This document shows, in pieces, positions 39,880 through 48,834 of a stretch of 64,000 nt of DNA (position 1 is the first letter of the stretch; each line of letters starts with the position of its first letter). The stretch is from Pararhodospirillum photometricum DSM 122 (lineage in GTDB: Bacteria; Pseudomonadota; Alphaproteobacteria; Rhodospirillales; Rhodospirillaceae): contig NC_017059.1 in the NCBI RefSeq assembly GCF_000284415.1, positions 2,247,834-2,311,833 of the forward strand, in the 5' to 3' direction. A program made the translations under genes and the position numbers. Below the pieces are notes generated by a model. That model saw only the letters and a list, made by a program, of their open reading frames with translations, did no database searches and was not told where the DNA came from.

Positions 39880-42366
39880 TTGACGGCAGTCCCCTGCACC
39901 CTGGGAGCAACGCTCTTGCGCGCCTGTCTTCATTGCGGTCAGCCGGTCCCCCCGGGGTCGGCGGGCGGCCCCGACTACTGCTGTGCCGGCTGCCAAGCCG
40001 CGCGTGCCCTGATTGAGGGGAGCGGCCTTGGGGGGTATTACGAGCGCCGCTGCCTGGACCCCACGGCGCGCCCCCTCACCCCCGATCCCCTGGAGATCCC
40101 GGGCTTTGAGGGTCACCTGCGCCTGGAGCCCCGCCCTGATGGCACCGCCGAGGCGTCGCTGGCCCTGATGATCGAGGGCCTCCAGTGCGCCGCCTGCGTC
40201 TGGTTGATCGAGCATCTCCTAGCGCGCCAGCCCGAGGTGCTGTGGGCCCGGCTTAACATGACGACGCGCCGCCTGACCTTGCGCTTCATCCCCACCCCCA
40301 GTGATCCCCTGACCGCGACCGCCGCCTTGGAGGCCGGCGCCGACCTGGGGGTGGGACGGATTTTAGAGCCGGTGTGGCGCATCGGCTATCGCCTGATCCC
40401 TTTTGACCCCGAACGCCTCGACCGGGCCGAGATCACCCAGTCGCGGCGCCTGATGCGAGCCCTGGCCGTGGCCGGGTTTGCGGCGGGCAACATCATGATG
40501 CTTTCGGCCGGGGTGTGGTCGGGGGCCGGCATGGGGCCGCTGACCCGCGACCTGATGCACTGGCTCTCGGCCCTGATCGCGGTGCCGGCGGTGCTATATG
40601 CCGTGGGACCCTTTGCCCGACCCGCCCTCCAGGCCTTGCGGGCTGGCCACGTGACCATGGACGTGCCCATCACCCTGGCCGTGGTGCTGGCCACGGCGGT
40701 CAGTCTGGCCGAAACGGCCCAGGGCGGCGAACACGCCTACTTTGATGCCGCCACCATGCTGTTGTTCTTCTTGCTGGTGGGACGGGTGCTGGAAAACCGG
40801 GCGCGCAGCCGGGCGCGGCGCATGGCGGGGCAGTGGCTGGGCCTGGAGGCGGCGGCCCTGACCGTGCTGGATGCCGAGGGTCGTCCGGTGCAGCGCCCAC
40901 CGGGGAAGGTCCGGCGCGGCGATATCGTGCTGGTGGCCACGGGCGAGCGCATCGGGGTGGATGGCACGGTGCTGGAGGGCCTGTCCTCGATTGATGCCAG
41001 CATGCTGACCGGCGAAAGCCTGCCCCAGCCGGTGGGACCAGGAAGCCCGGTGTTCGCCGGCACCGTTAACCGCGAGGGCCCCTTGCGCCTGCGGACCGAG
41101 GCCTTGGGGCCCGACACGGTGCTGGCCGATATCGTTCGCCTGATGGAAACCGCGACCCAGGGCAAGGCGCGTTATGTGGCGCTGGCCGACCGGGTGGCCC
41201 GCCTGTATGGCCCGGGGGTGCACCTGCTGGCGCTGGCCACCTTTTTTGGCTGGTGGCAAGGAGCGGGGGCGGCGCTCTCCGAGGCGGTGATGATCGCCAC
41301 CGCGGTTTTGATTGTCACCTGCCCCTGCGCCCTGGCCCTGGCGGCGCCCGCCGTGGGGGTGGTGGCCTGTGGCCGCCTGCTGCGCCGGGGCATCTTGGTG
41401 AAATCCCCGACCGCGCTAGAGCGTCTGGCGCGCATTGACCATGTGGTGTTCGACAAGACGGGCACCTTGACCACCGGCACCCCAGACCTGCATCCGGCGA
41501 CCCCCTCCTTGCCCCTGGGCTGGGACGCGGCCGACCTGCTGGCGGCGGCGGCGGTGGCCGCCAACAGCCGCCATCCCCTGGCCCGCGCCCTGGTGCGCGC
41601 CGCGGGTCCGGTGGCCCCCCTGGCCGGGGTGCGCGAGCATCCGGGGGAGGGGCTGTCCTGGGCCGGGCCGCTGGGCCAAACCCACCTGGGGGCCCGGGCC
41701 TTTTGCCTGGAGGCCGGGGACAGCGTGGTGTTGCCGGCCCAGGATCTTCTCGATCCCGAGGAGGCCGGACCGCCTGGACCCGAACTGTGGTTCGCCCGAC
41801 CGGGCCGCCCCTTGGTGCGCTTTGTGTTCGAGGACCGGCCGCGCGCCGATGCCCGCGAAACCATCCGTGCCTTGCGCCGCCAGGGTATGGGCGTTGAGGT
41901 GCTCTCGGGCGATCGCCCGGCGGTGGTGGCCACCATCGCCCAGCAAGTGGGCTTGGGGGTGTGGTGGGCGGGGCGCTCGCCGGCCGACAAGGCGGCCCGG
42001 CTGGCCGATCTGGCCGCCGATGGACACCGGGTGCTGATGGTGGGCGATGGGCTTAACGATGCGCCGGCCCTGGCGGGGGCCTCGGTGTCGATGTCGCCGA
42101 CCACGGCCCTTGATCTGGCCCGCACCGTGGCCGACATCGTTTTCCAGGGCGAACGGTTGATCTCGGTGATGGAGGCGTGGCAGGTGGCACGCCAGAGCGA
42201 AGCGGTGATCCGACAGAACCTCGCGTTCTCTCTGGTTTATAACCTCGCCCTGGTCCCGCTTGCGATGCTAGGCGAGGTCACGCCGTTGATCGCGGCCGCG
42301 TTGATGAGTGGGTCGAGTCTTGTCGTCACCCTCAACGCCCTGCGGGTGGGGCGACGCTTGGCATGA
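39880..42366 (+). CDS. ccoI: Copper-translocating P-type ATPase CcoI/FixI
   Basis: 828 residues from TTG 39880. The N-terminal Cys-rich module (CLHCGQPVP, YCCAGCQAA) and an HMA-like domain with QCAAC (Cys 103) precede the P1B ATPase core: metal site CPC near 481-483, phosphorylation motif DKTGTLT from Asp 525, and GDGLNDAPALAGA near the end. It exports copper for the cbb3 oxidase active site. The order ccoG-H-I-S is standard; ccoNOPQ are not present on either side. Confidence 0.95.
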   Translation: MTAVPCTLGATLLRACLHCGQPVPPGSAGGPDYCCAGCQAARALIEGSGLGGYYERRCLDPTARPLTPDPLEIPGFEGHLRLEPRPDGTAEASLALMIEGLQCAACVWLIEHLLARQPEVLWARLNMTTRRLTLRFIPTPSDPLTATAALEAGADLGVGRILEPVWRIGYRLIPFDPERLDRAEITQSRRLMRALAVAGFAAGNIMMLSAGVWSGAGMGPLTRDLMHWLSALIAVPAVLYAVGPFARPALQALRAGHVTMDVPITLAVVLATAVSLAETAQGGEHAYFDAATMLLFFLLVGRVLENRARSRARRMAGQWLGLEAAALTVLDAEGRPVQRPPGKVRRGDIVLVATGERIGVDGTVLEGLSSIDASMLTGESLPQPVGPGSPVFAGTVNREGPLRLRTEALGPDTVLADIVRLMETATQGKARYVALADRVARLYGPGVHLLALATFFGWWQGAGAALSEAVMIATAVLIVTCPCALALAAPAVGVVACGRLLRRGILVKSPTALERLARIDHVVFDKTGTLTTGTPDLHPATPSLPLGWDAADLLAAAAVAANSRHPLARALVRAAGPVAPLAGVREHPGEGLSWAGPLGQTHLGARAFCLEAGDSVVLPAQDLLDPEEAGPPGPELWFARPGRPLVRFVFEDRPRADARETIRALRRQGMGVEVLSGDRPAVVATIAQQVGLGVWWAGRSPADKAARLADLAADGHRVLMVGDGLNDAPALAGASVSMSPTTALDLARTVADIVFQGERLISVMEAWQVARQSEAVIRQNLAFSLVYNLALVPLAMLGEVTPLIAAALMSGSSLVVTLNALRVGRRLA

Positions 42367-42382
42367 GCCGGGGAGGCCCCGC

Positions 42383-42571
42383 ATGGATGTCTTGCTGTTT
42401 TTGATTCCCTTGGCCCTGGGCATGGGCGCCCTGGGACTTTTGGCCTTTTTGTGGGCCCTGGGCAACGGTCAGTTCGACGATCTGGACGGGGCCGCCGAGC
42501 GCATCTTGTTCGACGATCCGCCGCCGCCGCCCAAACCCCCTTGCACCCCGGACCCGGGCGCGCCAAATTGA
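42383..42571 (+). CDS. ccoS: Cbb3 oxidase assembly protein CcoS
   Basis: 62 residues: one membrane helix (about 3-28), then QFDDLDGAAERILFDD, the hallmark of CcoS, and a Pro-rich tail. It is required for cofactor insertion into cbb3 oxidase. ATG 42383 follows GGGAGG, 16 bp after ccoI. Its stop codon lies inside the FNR-type site described next. Confidence 0.93.
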   Translation: MDVLLFLIPLALGMGALGLLAFLWALGNGQFDDLDGAAERILFDDPPPPPKPPCTPDPGAPN

Positions 42572-42581
42572 CCTGGATCAA
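42568..42581. promoter_or_regulatory. FNR/FixK-type anaerobox upstream of the fnr gene
   Basis: TTGAC-CTGG-ATCAA matches the consensus TTGAT-N4-ATCAA at nine of ten fixed positions. It overlaps the ccoS stop and lies about 50 bases before the fnr start, so autoregulation by FnrL is likely. Confidence 0.65.
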
Positions 42582-42630
42582 CCGGATCATGATCCCCCTC
42601 TCTCCCCCCCCAGACCCAGGAGGAGCGGCC

Positions 42631-43374
42631 ATGGCGTCAGCGCCTCCCCCCGCCGGCCCGCCGGACAACGCCCCCTTTGATCCCTGCCAGCCCTGCGGCC
42701 TGGGAGGCTTGGCCCTATGTCGCGACCTGCCCGAGCGCGAACGCCTTGCCTTGATCGCCCTGCAAACCACCGTGCGCCTGGATGCCCATGAAACCTTGTT
42801 CACCGAAGGCGACCGGGCCCTTTACCTGTACACCCCGGTGGCCGGCGCCATAAAACTCTACAAAATGATGCAAGACGGCCGGCGTCAGATTACGGGCTTT
42901 TTCTTTCGCGGCGACCTGTTCGGCTTTGCGGCGGGGAGCGTACACGGCGCAACGGCGGAAGCGGTGACGCCGGTGGAGTTGTGCCGGTTTCCCTTGGCCC
43001 GCCTGGAAGCCCTGTTGCCGCAGGCGCCCACCTTGGAGCGCCTCGTGTTGCGCCGGGCGCTTGCGCGTCTGGCGCGCTATGAGGACCAAGTCCTGTTGCT
43101 GGGACGCAAGAGCGCCCCGGAAAAGCTGGCGTCGTTTTTGGTGAGCCTTGCGGAGCGGGCCCAGGAGCGCGGGGAACCGGCAAGCCCGGTGCTGGTCCCC
43201 ATGGGCCGGGCCGACGTGGCCGACTACCTGGGCCTGACCATCGAAACCGTCAGCCGGACCTTGACCCGGTTTCGCCAGGACGGCCTGATTGGGCTGCCCC
43301 GCTCGGGCACGGTGGTGGTGCTTGACGCGGCCCGCCTGCGGCGCTTGGCCGAGGGTGCCGAGATCCCACGATGA
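42631..43374 (+). CDS. fnr: Crp/Fnr-family oxygen sensor (FnrL/FnrN type)
   Basis: 247 residues with a cNMP-like sensor domain and a C-terminal helix-turn-helix (DVADYLGLTIETVSRTLTRF). Four Cys suit a [4Fe-4S] cluster: C19-x2-C22-x7-C30 and C118, the FnrL/FnrN spacing. It would activate low-oxygen genes, including cbb3 oxidase and photosynthesis functions. ATG 42631 follows AGGAGG. It is transcribed after ccoS and overlaps holC by four bases. Confidence 0.93.
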   Translation: MASAPPPAGPPDNAPFDPCQPCGLGGLALCRDLPERERLALIALQTTVRLDAHETLFTEGDRALYLYTPVAGAIKLYKMMQDGRRQITGFFFRGDLFGFAAGSVHGATAEAVTPVELCRFPLARLEALLPQAPTLERLVLRRALARLARYEDQVLLLGRKSAPEKLASFLVSLAERAQERGEPASPVLVPMGRADVADYLGLTIETVSRTLTRFRQDGLIGLPRSGTVVVLDAARLRRLAEGAEIPR

Positions 43375-43880
43375 CCGGTTGCCGGATGGATTTTTATCAC
43401 CTGCGAACCTTGCCGCTGGAAGAAGCGCTGCCACGTCTTCTTCTGAAGGCAACACAAGGGGGACGCCGGGCGGTGGTGCGGGCCGGATCGCTGGAGCGCG
43501 TGGAAGCCCTGGATGGCCTGCTGTGGACGTTTGACCCGGCGTCGTGGCTGCCCCATGGTGCAGCACGCGATGGTCAGGCCGCGCGCCAGCCGATTTGGCT
43601 CACCTGCGATGAGGACGTCCCCAACGGTGCTTGTTTTTTGTTTTTGCTCGACGGAGTGTGGCCCCGCACCTTTGAGGGCTTTGAGCGCTCTTTGGTGTTG
43701 TTTGATGGCCGGGATGACGACGCCGTGGCCCGGGCCCGCAGCCAATGGCGTGAGGCCCGCGACCTGGGGCTGGCCTTGCACTATTGGCAACAGACCCCAA
43801 CGGGAGGCTGGGAAGAGAAGGCTCATTCCCCAGGAAAACAGGCGAGTCCCCCCAAAGACTTCACCCCGGAGGGGTCTTGA
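43371..43880 (+). CDS. holC: DNA polymerase III chi subunit
   Basis: 169 residues starting MDFYHLRTLPLEEALPRLL (after a short lead), with DGLLWTFDPASWLPHG and QPIWLTCDEDVPNGA, as in HolC. It links the clamp loader to SSB. The ATG at 43371 overlaps the fnr stop (ATGA). The usual neighbour pepA is absent. The following 209 bases (43881-44089) show nothing recognisable. Confidence 0.9.
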   Translation: MTGCRMDFYHLRTLPLEEALPRLLLKATQGGRRAVVRAGSLERVEALDGLLWTFDPASWLPHGAARDGQAARQPIWLTCDEDVPNGACFLFLLDGVWPRTFEGFERSLVLFDGRDDDAVARARSQWREARDLGLALHYWQQTPTGGWEEKAHSPGKQASPPKDFTPEGS

Positions 43881-44089
43881 CCGATTCTTGTGCACGAACA
43901 GCGCGTAAACTCCGGTTAAACACGCCGGGACCATTCAAAGCCTGACCGAGAAGTCATCGGGACGATTGTCTCTTTTGCCCACCTCCGTTTATCCTTAGGT
44001 CGAGCACGGCACGAGGCAGCAAACGGAGCAGCCCTGGGCAGGGGCTGGACCGGGCAGAAGGCATTGAGGCCAACGCGGGGGACAAAGCG

Positions 44090-45796
44090 GTGTCTAAATA
44101 CGAAGTCCAGATCTACAAAGACAAACGCTGGATCACCGAGGAAATCTACGACGATGAATCCGGCGCGACCACCGCCGCCCGCCGCCATGCCAAGAGCGGA
44201 CAGGTTGACGGCGCTCGCGTTGTGAATGATCGTGTGGGTCCCGATGGCCTGCATCGTGAAAAGGTTGTGTTTGAGGAAATGGTTCGCGAAGTCTCGCAGC
44301 AGCCCTTGCGCATCACGCCCATTGACGATGTTCCCTTGTGTCAGGCCGCCGAGGATCTTTATCGCCTCGAAAGCCGGATGGCGATGGGGCGCCTGATCAA
44401 GAAATACCTGGAGCAACAGTTCGTGATCCCCTCCGAACTGTTGTATTGCTATTCGCCATTGTCGCGGTTCCAGGACATGGACGCCATGCTCCTGCCCGCC
44501 GCCGTGGACCGGGTGGTCACCTTGCATTGCCGCATGACCCCCGACCTCGACCCCAAGCAGCGCCGTGACGACATCTATCGCTGGATCGACGAAATCGGCC
44601 GTCGCTCGCGCCGCAACGAGGGCGAAAAACTCCTGTGGCGCCTGGAACTCTCCGAGTTTCGCAAGGTGCTCGCCGCGGTTGGTAAGTGCGCCTTTGTCCA
44701 CGACGAACAAGAAGCGCTGCTACGCCATGTCATCGCCCGCGAGTGCTACAAGGAACGCAACTTCCTGGGCAAGCTTGAGATCCTCCTCAACTGCCTGACG
44801 GACGACTTGTCGCGCGACGTGCTGCTGATCCTCGACGGCTTCATCGCCGACGTGCTGGCGGTGAGCCAAGTCGTGCAGGAACTCCTGGGCTCGCGCCCCA
44901 ACCTCTCCTCGGCCCTGATCGGCCTGCTCGACCTGATCGACGGCAAACCAGACAGCACCGGGGTCCAAGCCGAGCCCGACACCATCAAGGTCCTGCGCCG
45001 GTTGTTCCAAGAAGGCCGTCTGCCCGCCGGCCTCACCGTCTTGCTCGACCGCGTCACCCGCGAGTTGGGCGGCCGCCAACCCCTGTCCCGCAACGACCCA
45101 ACCAAGGAACACGAGGCGTTCTGCGCCCTGGTGCTGCGTCTGGTGGGCCGCGAGGGCGTGGTGGGCGGCGCGGCGGTGGCCGGCGCCCTGACCCGACGCT
45201 ATGCCCTGCGCCTTGAGCAAGGTGGTCAGGTCGGCTGGCGCATGTCCATTGAGGGCGTTTCCAACCTGCTGCGCGACAATGCCCGGCGCATGCACTACCT
45301 GATCGCGGTGGCCCAGGCCGGCGACGGGGATCAGCACATGACGGCGGTGTCCGAGGAAATCGTGCAGGTCGTCAAACTGGCCGCCGATATCCACCACTTC
45401 GTGGACGCCCGCCTCTCCACCACGGAAAAACTGCGCATCGTCACCAGCATCCAGCGCGCCCTCGACGCCTCGTGCCTGCCCGAGGTCCTGCGCACCCGCG
45501 TGATTGGTCGTCTCGACGACCTGCTGGCCCGCTACCTTATCGACAACGAAGTCGTCGAGCGCCTCGATGCCCCGGGCGATCCCTTGCGCATGCGCGCCCT
45601 GCGGCTGGTCAAGTTCTGCGGCTCGGGCGTGCTCATGGAGGGCAAGGCCCTGTCCATCGCGCGCATGCGCGTGCTGCACCACTTGCGCCAGCCCAGCTTT
45701 GTCGAAAACTTTACCCTGGATATTGCCGAGCCCGACCGCGACGCGGCCGTGCGCGACTTCTATCGCCTGCTCGCCGAAGCCGGCTTTAGCACCTGA
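44090..45796 (+). CDS. Conserved protein of unknown function, 568 aa
   Basis: Starts at GTG 44090 (VSKYEVQIYKDKRWITEEIY). The first 60 residues look like a compact alpha/beta module (YDDESGATTAARRHAKSG), and the rest is a long, mostly helical domain with an acidic and Arg-rich surface. No membrane segments, signal peptide or catalytic motif is seen. The soluble helical architecture could serve as a scaffold. Codon use is like that of its neighbours, so it seems long resident. It stands alone on the plus strand. I do not recognise a named family. Confidence 0.8.
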   Translation: MSKYEVQIYKDKRWITEEIYDDESGATTAARRHAKSGQVDGARVVNDRVGPDGLHREKVVFEEMVREVSQQPLRITPIDDVPLCQAAEDLYRLESRMAMGRLIKKYLEQQFVIPSELLYCYSPLSRFQDMDAMLLPAAVDRVVTLHCRMTPDLDPKQRRDDIYRWIDEIGRRSRRNEGEKLLWRLELSEFRKVLAAVGKCAFVHDEQEALLRHVIARECYKERNFLGKLEILLNCLTDDLSRDVLLILDGFIADVLAVSQVVQELLGSRPNLSSALIGLLDLIDGKPDSTGVQAEPDTIKVLRRLFQEGRLPAGLTVLLDRVTRELGGRQPLSRNDPTKEHEAFCALVLRLVGREGVVGGAAVAGALTRRYALRLEQGGQVGWRMSIEGVSNLLRDNARRMHYLIAVAQAGDGDQHMTAVSEEIVQVVKLAADIHHFVDARLSTTEKLRIVTSIQRALDASCLPEVLRTRVIGRLDDLLARYLIDNEVVERLDAPGDPLRMRALRLVKFCGSGVLMEGKALSIARMRVLHHLRQPSFVENFTLDIAEPDRDAAVRDFYRLLAEAGFST

Positions 45797-45842
45797 GGCC
45801 AAGGAGGCTGGGAAGGCGGCGCCGCGGCCTGCCCAGCCTTTC
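45797..45842. repeat. Family S repeat, divergent copy
   Basis: AAGGAGGCTGGGAAGGCGGC then GCCGCGGCCTGCCCAGCC, a longer, diverged variant between two convergent genes, probably a terminator. Confidence 0.6.
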
Positions 45843-47250
45843 AAGCAATCAGCCCGCGCCCCTCTCCCCCCAAGGGAGCGACAGGAACCGGCGGGGCCGG
45901 GGGCCGGGTGGTCTCAAAGCGCAGACTGCCGCTTAGTCCCAAGGCTGTCACCGCCTCATGCGTCAAGGCCGTGAGCCGCTGACGGTCGGCGGTGGGAAAC
46001 GGCCGGGCCGTGCGGATCACCAAGTCAAGCTGACGGCCCGTCCGCCGATAAAGCCCATCAATTTGCAAGGGCCCCAGGCGCGACAAGCTCACCTCGACCC
46101 AAAAGCGCTCCCCCTCTCGCCCCGCACCGCCTGTCCCCTCCTCGTCGGCCTCGGCACCGCCGCGCCGGGTGATCAGGCGAATGGGCGTGATCTCGCCCGC
46201 GTGCCAAAGCGGCACGGTGTGGACAACCCAGGATGCCCCGTCGCGCTCCAAAGGCTGCGGCCCCAGGTCTTCGGCCTCCCGGACCAGCGCCCGAGCGAGG
46301 TCGGCGCCGCGCCGGCCGGTACGCTCCAACGCCCGCACGGCCTCCTCCCCCGGCCAGCGCCCCCCCTCGGCGCCCGGACGCTGGGCTGCCACAAAGCTGG
46401 TCACGGCGGCGGTCAAGGCTGGCCCCAGGCGCGGCACCTTGTCGAGCAGGACCGAGGCCTCGCCCTCCAACAGCGCCAAACTTTCCTGCAAGGCTGGCCA
46501 GCCGGCGGAGGGCGTTTGAAACGGCCCGGTCGCGCCGGCCGGGGGGGGAGGCGCGGAAACCACCGGAGGCTGGACCGCCACAACCTGAAGCACAACCGGC
46601 GTCCCGGGCGCCGCACTCAGGGTCCCGCGCAAGGCGAGGACGCCAAGGGGTGTCTCCACCAGCGGCAAAGCGCCGCCCCCGGTCGCGCGCACCGCCCCAG
46701 TCAGCGCCGGCGCTTCCTCGACCCCGCTGTCCCCTCCCAAATCAGCCGTCCCCCCAGGCGCAAGGGAAGCCGAGGCCAGGGCCGGCCCCGCACCGGACAC
46801 GAGCGGCAGGGCGGACGACAGGGGAGCGGCAGCGGGAGCCTCCCCCACCTGGAGCAAGCGCACGGTCAGACGGGTGCCCACCGGGAATGCGGTCACAGGT
46901 TTGTCTCCGGCCCCGGAGAACGAAGGGGAAAGGGTCTCGGTCTCGGCGGCGTCAGCCAGCAAGAACACCGAGCGGGCCTCGCCGGCCAGCCGGGCGCGGC
47001 GCACCACCAGCCCGGCCACCGCCCGCGGCCCCCGCTCGCGTGCGGCATTGAGCAGGAGCGCCACGTCTTCCTCGATGGCCTGATCGACCTGGGCCAGCAA
47101 AAACCGCGAGGTGGCAAAAAACACGCCGCCCAGCAGCAAGGCCGAGCCGCCGCCGAACAGCAAGATGAAGCTCAGGGCAATGCGCAGCGTGGTGCTGCGC
47201 GGCATCAGGCGCCAGCGCCAACGGTCAGGCTTCGCCGGTAAGGAGGACAT
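45841..47250 (-). CDS. Chimeric protein: histidine-kinase N-terminus fused to FliK-like tail
   Basis: 469 residues from ATG 47250, overlapping the response regulator end by 26 bp, as a cognate kinase would. Residues 1-100 look like a sensor kinase: helix about 23-48, then FLLAQVDQAIEEDVALLLNA. After about residue 105 it switches to FPVGTRLTVRLLQVGEAP, Pro/Ala-rich sequence, and a C-terminal domain (about 385-460; VEVSLSRLGPLQIDGLYRR, QLDLVIRTARPF) resembling the flagellar hook-length control (FliK) C-terminus. No HAMP, HisKA or ATPase motif is present. A deletion fusing two genes is the best explanation. Confidence 0.65.
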   Translation of the reverse strand: MSSLPAKPDRWRWRLMPRSTTLRIALSFILLFGGGSALLLGGVFFATSRFLLAQVDQAIEEDVALLLNAARERGPRAVAGLVVRRARLAGEARSVFLLADAAETETLSPSFSGAGDKPVTAFPVGTRLTVRLLQVGEAPAAAPLSSALPLVSGAGPALASASLAPGGTADLGGDSGVEEAPALTGAVRATGGGALPLVETPLGVLALRGTLSAAPGTPVVLQVVAVQPPVVSAPPPPAGATGPFQTPSAGWPALQESLALLEGEASVLLDKVPRLGPALTAAVTSFVAAQRPGAEGGRWPGEEAVRALERTGRRGADLARALVREAEDLGPQPLERDGASWVVHTVPLWHAGEITPIRLITRRGGAEADEEGTGGAGREGERFWVEVSLSRLGPLQIDGLYRRTGRQLDLVIRTARPFPTADRQRLTALTHEAVTALGLSGSLRFETTRPPAPPVPVAPLGGEGRGLIA

Positions 47251-47908
47251 AGCCGGCACCCCGCACGGTTTCCAAGAAGGGCTTGTCGAAGCCCTCATCA
47301 ATTTTGCGCCGTAGCCGACTGATATGCACATCCACCACGTTGGTCTGGGGATCGAAGTGATAATCCCACACGTTTTCCAGCAACATGGTACGCGTCACCA
47401 CCTGCCCGGCGTGGCGCATCAGGTATTCCAGCAAGCGGAATTCGCGGGGTTGCAGGTCGATGACCTTAGCCGCCCGGGTGACGCGCCGCGACAACAGGTC
47501 CATCTCCAACTCGCCGGCCCGCAAACGGGTGGGCTCGCCCTCGGTGTTTTGGGCGCGGCGCGCCAGGGCATCGAGGCGGGCCAGCAATTCGGAAAAGGCA
47601 AAGGGCTTGACCAGATAGTCGTCGCCCCCGGCCCGCAAACCCTTGACCCGATCATCCACCTCGCCCAAAGCCGAGAGGATGAGAACCGGCACCGTGTTGT
47701 CGGAGGCCCGCAACGTGCGAATGATGGTGAGACCATCCACCCCCGGCAGCATGCGATCGACGATGAGCAGGTCATAAGCCTCGGTGGCCGCCTGAAACAA
47801 GCCGTCGCGCCCCTGGGTCACGCCATCGACCACATGCCCGGCCTCGCGCAGACCTTTGAGAAGGTGGGCCGAAACCTCGGGGTCGTCCTCGATCACCAGA
47901 ATACGCAT
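47225..47908 (-). CDS. OmpR-family response regulator
   Basis: About 227 residues. The receiver has Asp 7-8 (IEDD), phospho-Asp 51 and Lys 101; the winged-helix domain carries LQPREFRLLEYLMRHAGQVV and NVVDVHISRLRRKID. It would bind DNA when phosphorylated. ATG 47908 is preferred (AAGGA about nine bases upstream); 47914 is possible. The gene downstream should be its kinase but is a chimera. A PepSY gene lies upstream on the same strand. Confidence 0.93.
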   Translation of the reverse strand: MRILVIEDDPEVSAHLLKGLREAGHVVDGVTQGRDGLFQAATEAYDLLIVDRMLPGVDGLTIIRTLRASDNTVPVLILSALGEVDDRVKGLRAGGDDYLVKPFAFSELLARLDALARRAQNTEGEPTRLRAGELEMDLLSRRVTRAAKVIDLQPREFRLLEYLMRHAGQVVTRTMLLENVWDYHFDPQTNVVDVHISRLRRKIDEGFDKPFLETVRGAGYVLLTGEA

Positions 47909-47930
47909 CGCCATGCTTCCTTAAAGAAAG

Positions 47931-47965
47931 GAGGGGTCTGGGGAGGCAAGCCTCCCCAGCCTTCC
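47931..47965. repeat. Family S repeat, single copy
   Basis: A reverse-orientation unit with centre GCAAGCC between the PepSY gene and the response regulator, within one transcription direction. Confidence 0.85.
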
Positions 47966-47975
47966 CTTCTGGGGC

Positions 47976-48743
47976 TCAGTTCCAGCCGCGCCCCGGCCCC
48001 ATGCCGGGCTGACGTTCCTGGGTATTCAAGATCGCGCCACTCTCGGGGTCAACAAAGACCAGGGTAAACGCTGCCCCCGGGCCCGCCCCCTCGGCCGGAG
48101 CCGTGTCGGCCTGCGTGGCGATGCCCACCAGCCACGCCTTGTCGCCGTCGCGCTCGACCCCCTTGACCATCGCCACCTTGCCTCCCTTGACGGCCTTGGT
48201 AGCGGCCTCGACGGCCTGAAGCGCATCAATCTTGGTGCCGGTCAGATCGACGGGCGGCCCGAACGGCCCGCGGCCCTGACGCCCGCCCGGCATGCCCATC
48301 CCCATGCCCATCCCCGGATGGCCGGGCTGGGCCAGAATTCCGGTGGCGGTGCCGGCCACGCTGGCCTTGCCGGTGGCCCCATCGACGCTCACCACGCTCC
48401 GCACGCCTTTGTCGAGAATGGTGACCATAAAGGTGGGAGCCAGCGGCGGCTGGGCGAAGCTGTTGCCACGCGGGGCGGCCGGCACGGCGAACGGCACGAG
48501 GTGGGCGGCGATGACGGGGCCGGGGGCGACCTCGCGAGCCGCGGCCAAGGCACGCACAAGATCAATCTTGGTCGCGGCCACGGCCTCGCGCATCAGGCCA
48601 GGATCGCCACCGGGCCCACCAAGGCCGCCGGGGCCGCCCATGGGGCCGGGGCAATTGCCGGGGCCGCCAAAAGCAAAGGCAAGCGCGGGAAACGAAACGG
48701 CCGAAGCGGTCAGGGCCGAGATGAGAAAAGCGTTGCGTTTCAT
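47976..48743 (-). CDS. Exported protein with two PepSY-like domains
   Basis: 255 residues. A signal peptide (MKRNAFLISALTASAVSFPA to about residue 24) is followed by a Gly/Pro-rich stretch and two PepSY-like repeats (TKIDLVRALAAAREV... and TKIDALQAVEAATKAVKGGK...), the second ending VFVDPESGAIL. A Met/Gly-rich loop (GMGMGMGMPGG) lies between them and could bind metal. PepSY proteins are often encoded beside OmpR-type two-component systems and act in the periplasm. ATG 48743 is used. Confidence 0.8.
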   Translation of the reverse strand: MKRNAFLISALTASAVSFPALAFAFGGPGNCPGPMGGPGGLGGPGGDPGLMREAVAATKIDLVRALAAAREVAPGPVIAAHLVPFAVPAAPRGNSFAQPPLAPTFMVTILDKGVRSVVSVDGATGKASVAGTATGILAQPGHPGMGMGMGMPGGRQGRGPFGPPVDLTGTKIDALQAVEAATKAVKGGKVAMVKGVERDGDKAWLVGIATQADTAPAEGAGPGAAFTLVFVDPESGAILNTQERQPGMGPGRGWN

Positions 48744-48834
48744 GGCGGGTCTCCTCTTGTCCGCAAGATCGCTGACAAGAAGGATCATGACGCCCGGCCC
48801 CTGACCGGGCGGTGGCCGTTTCCTTAAACCTTTG

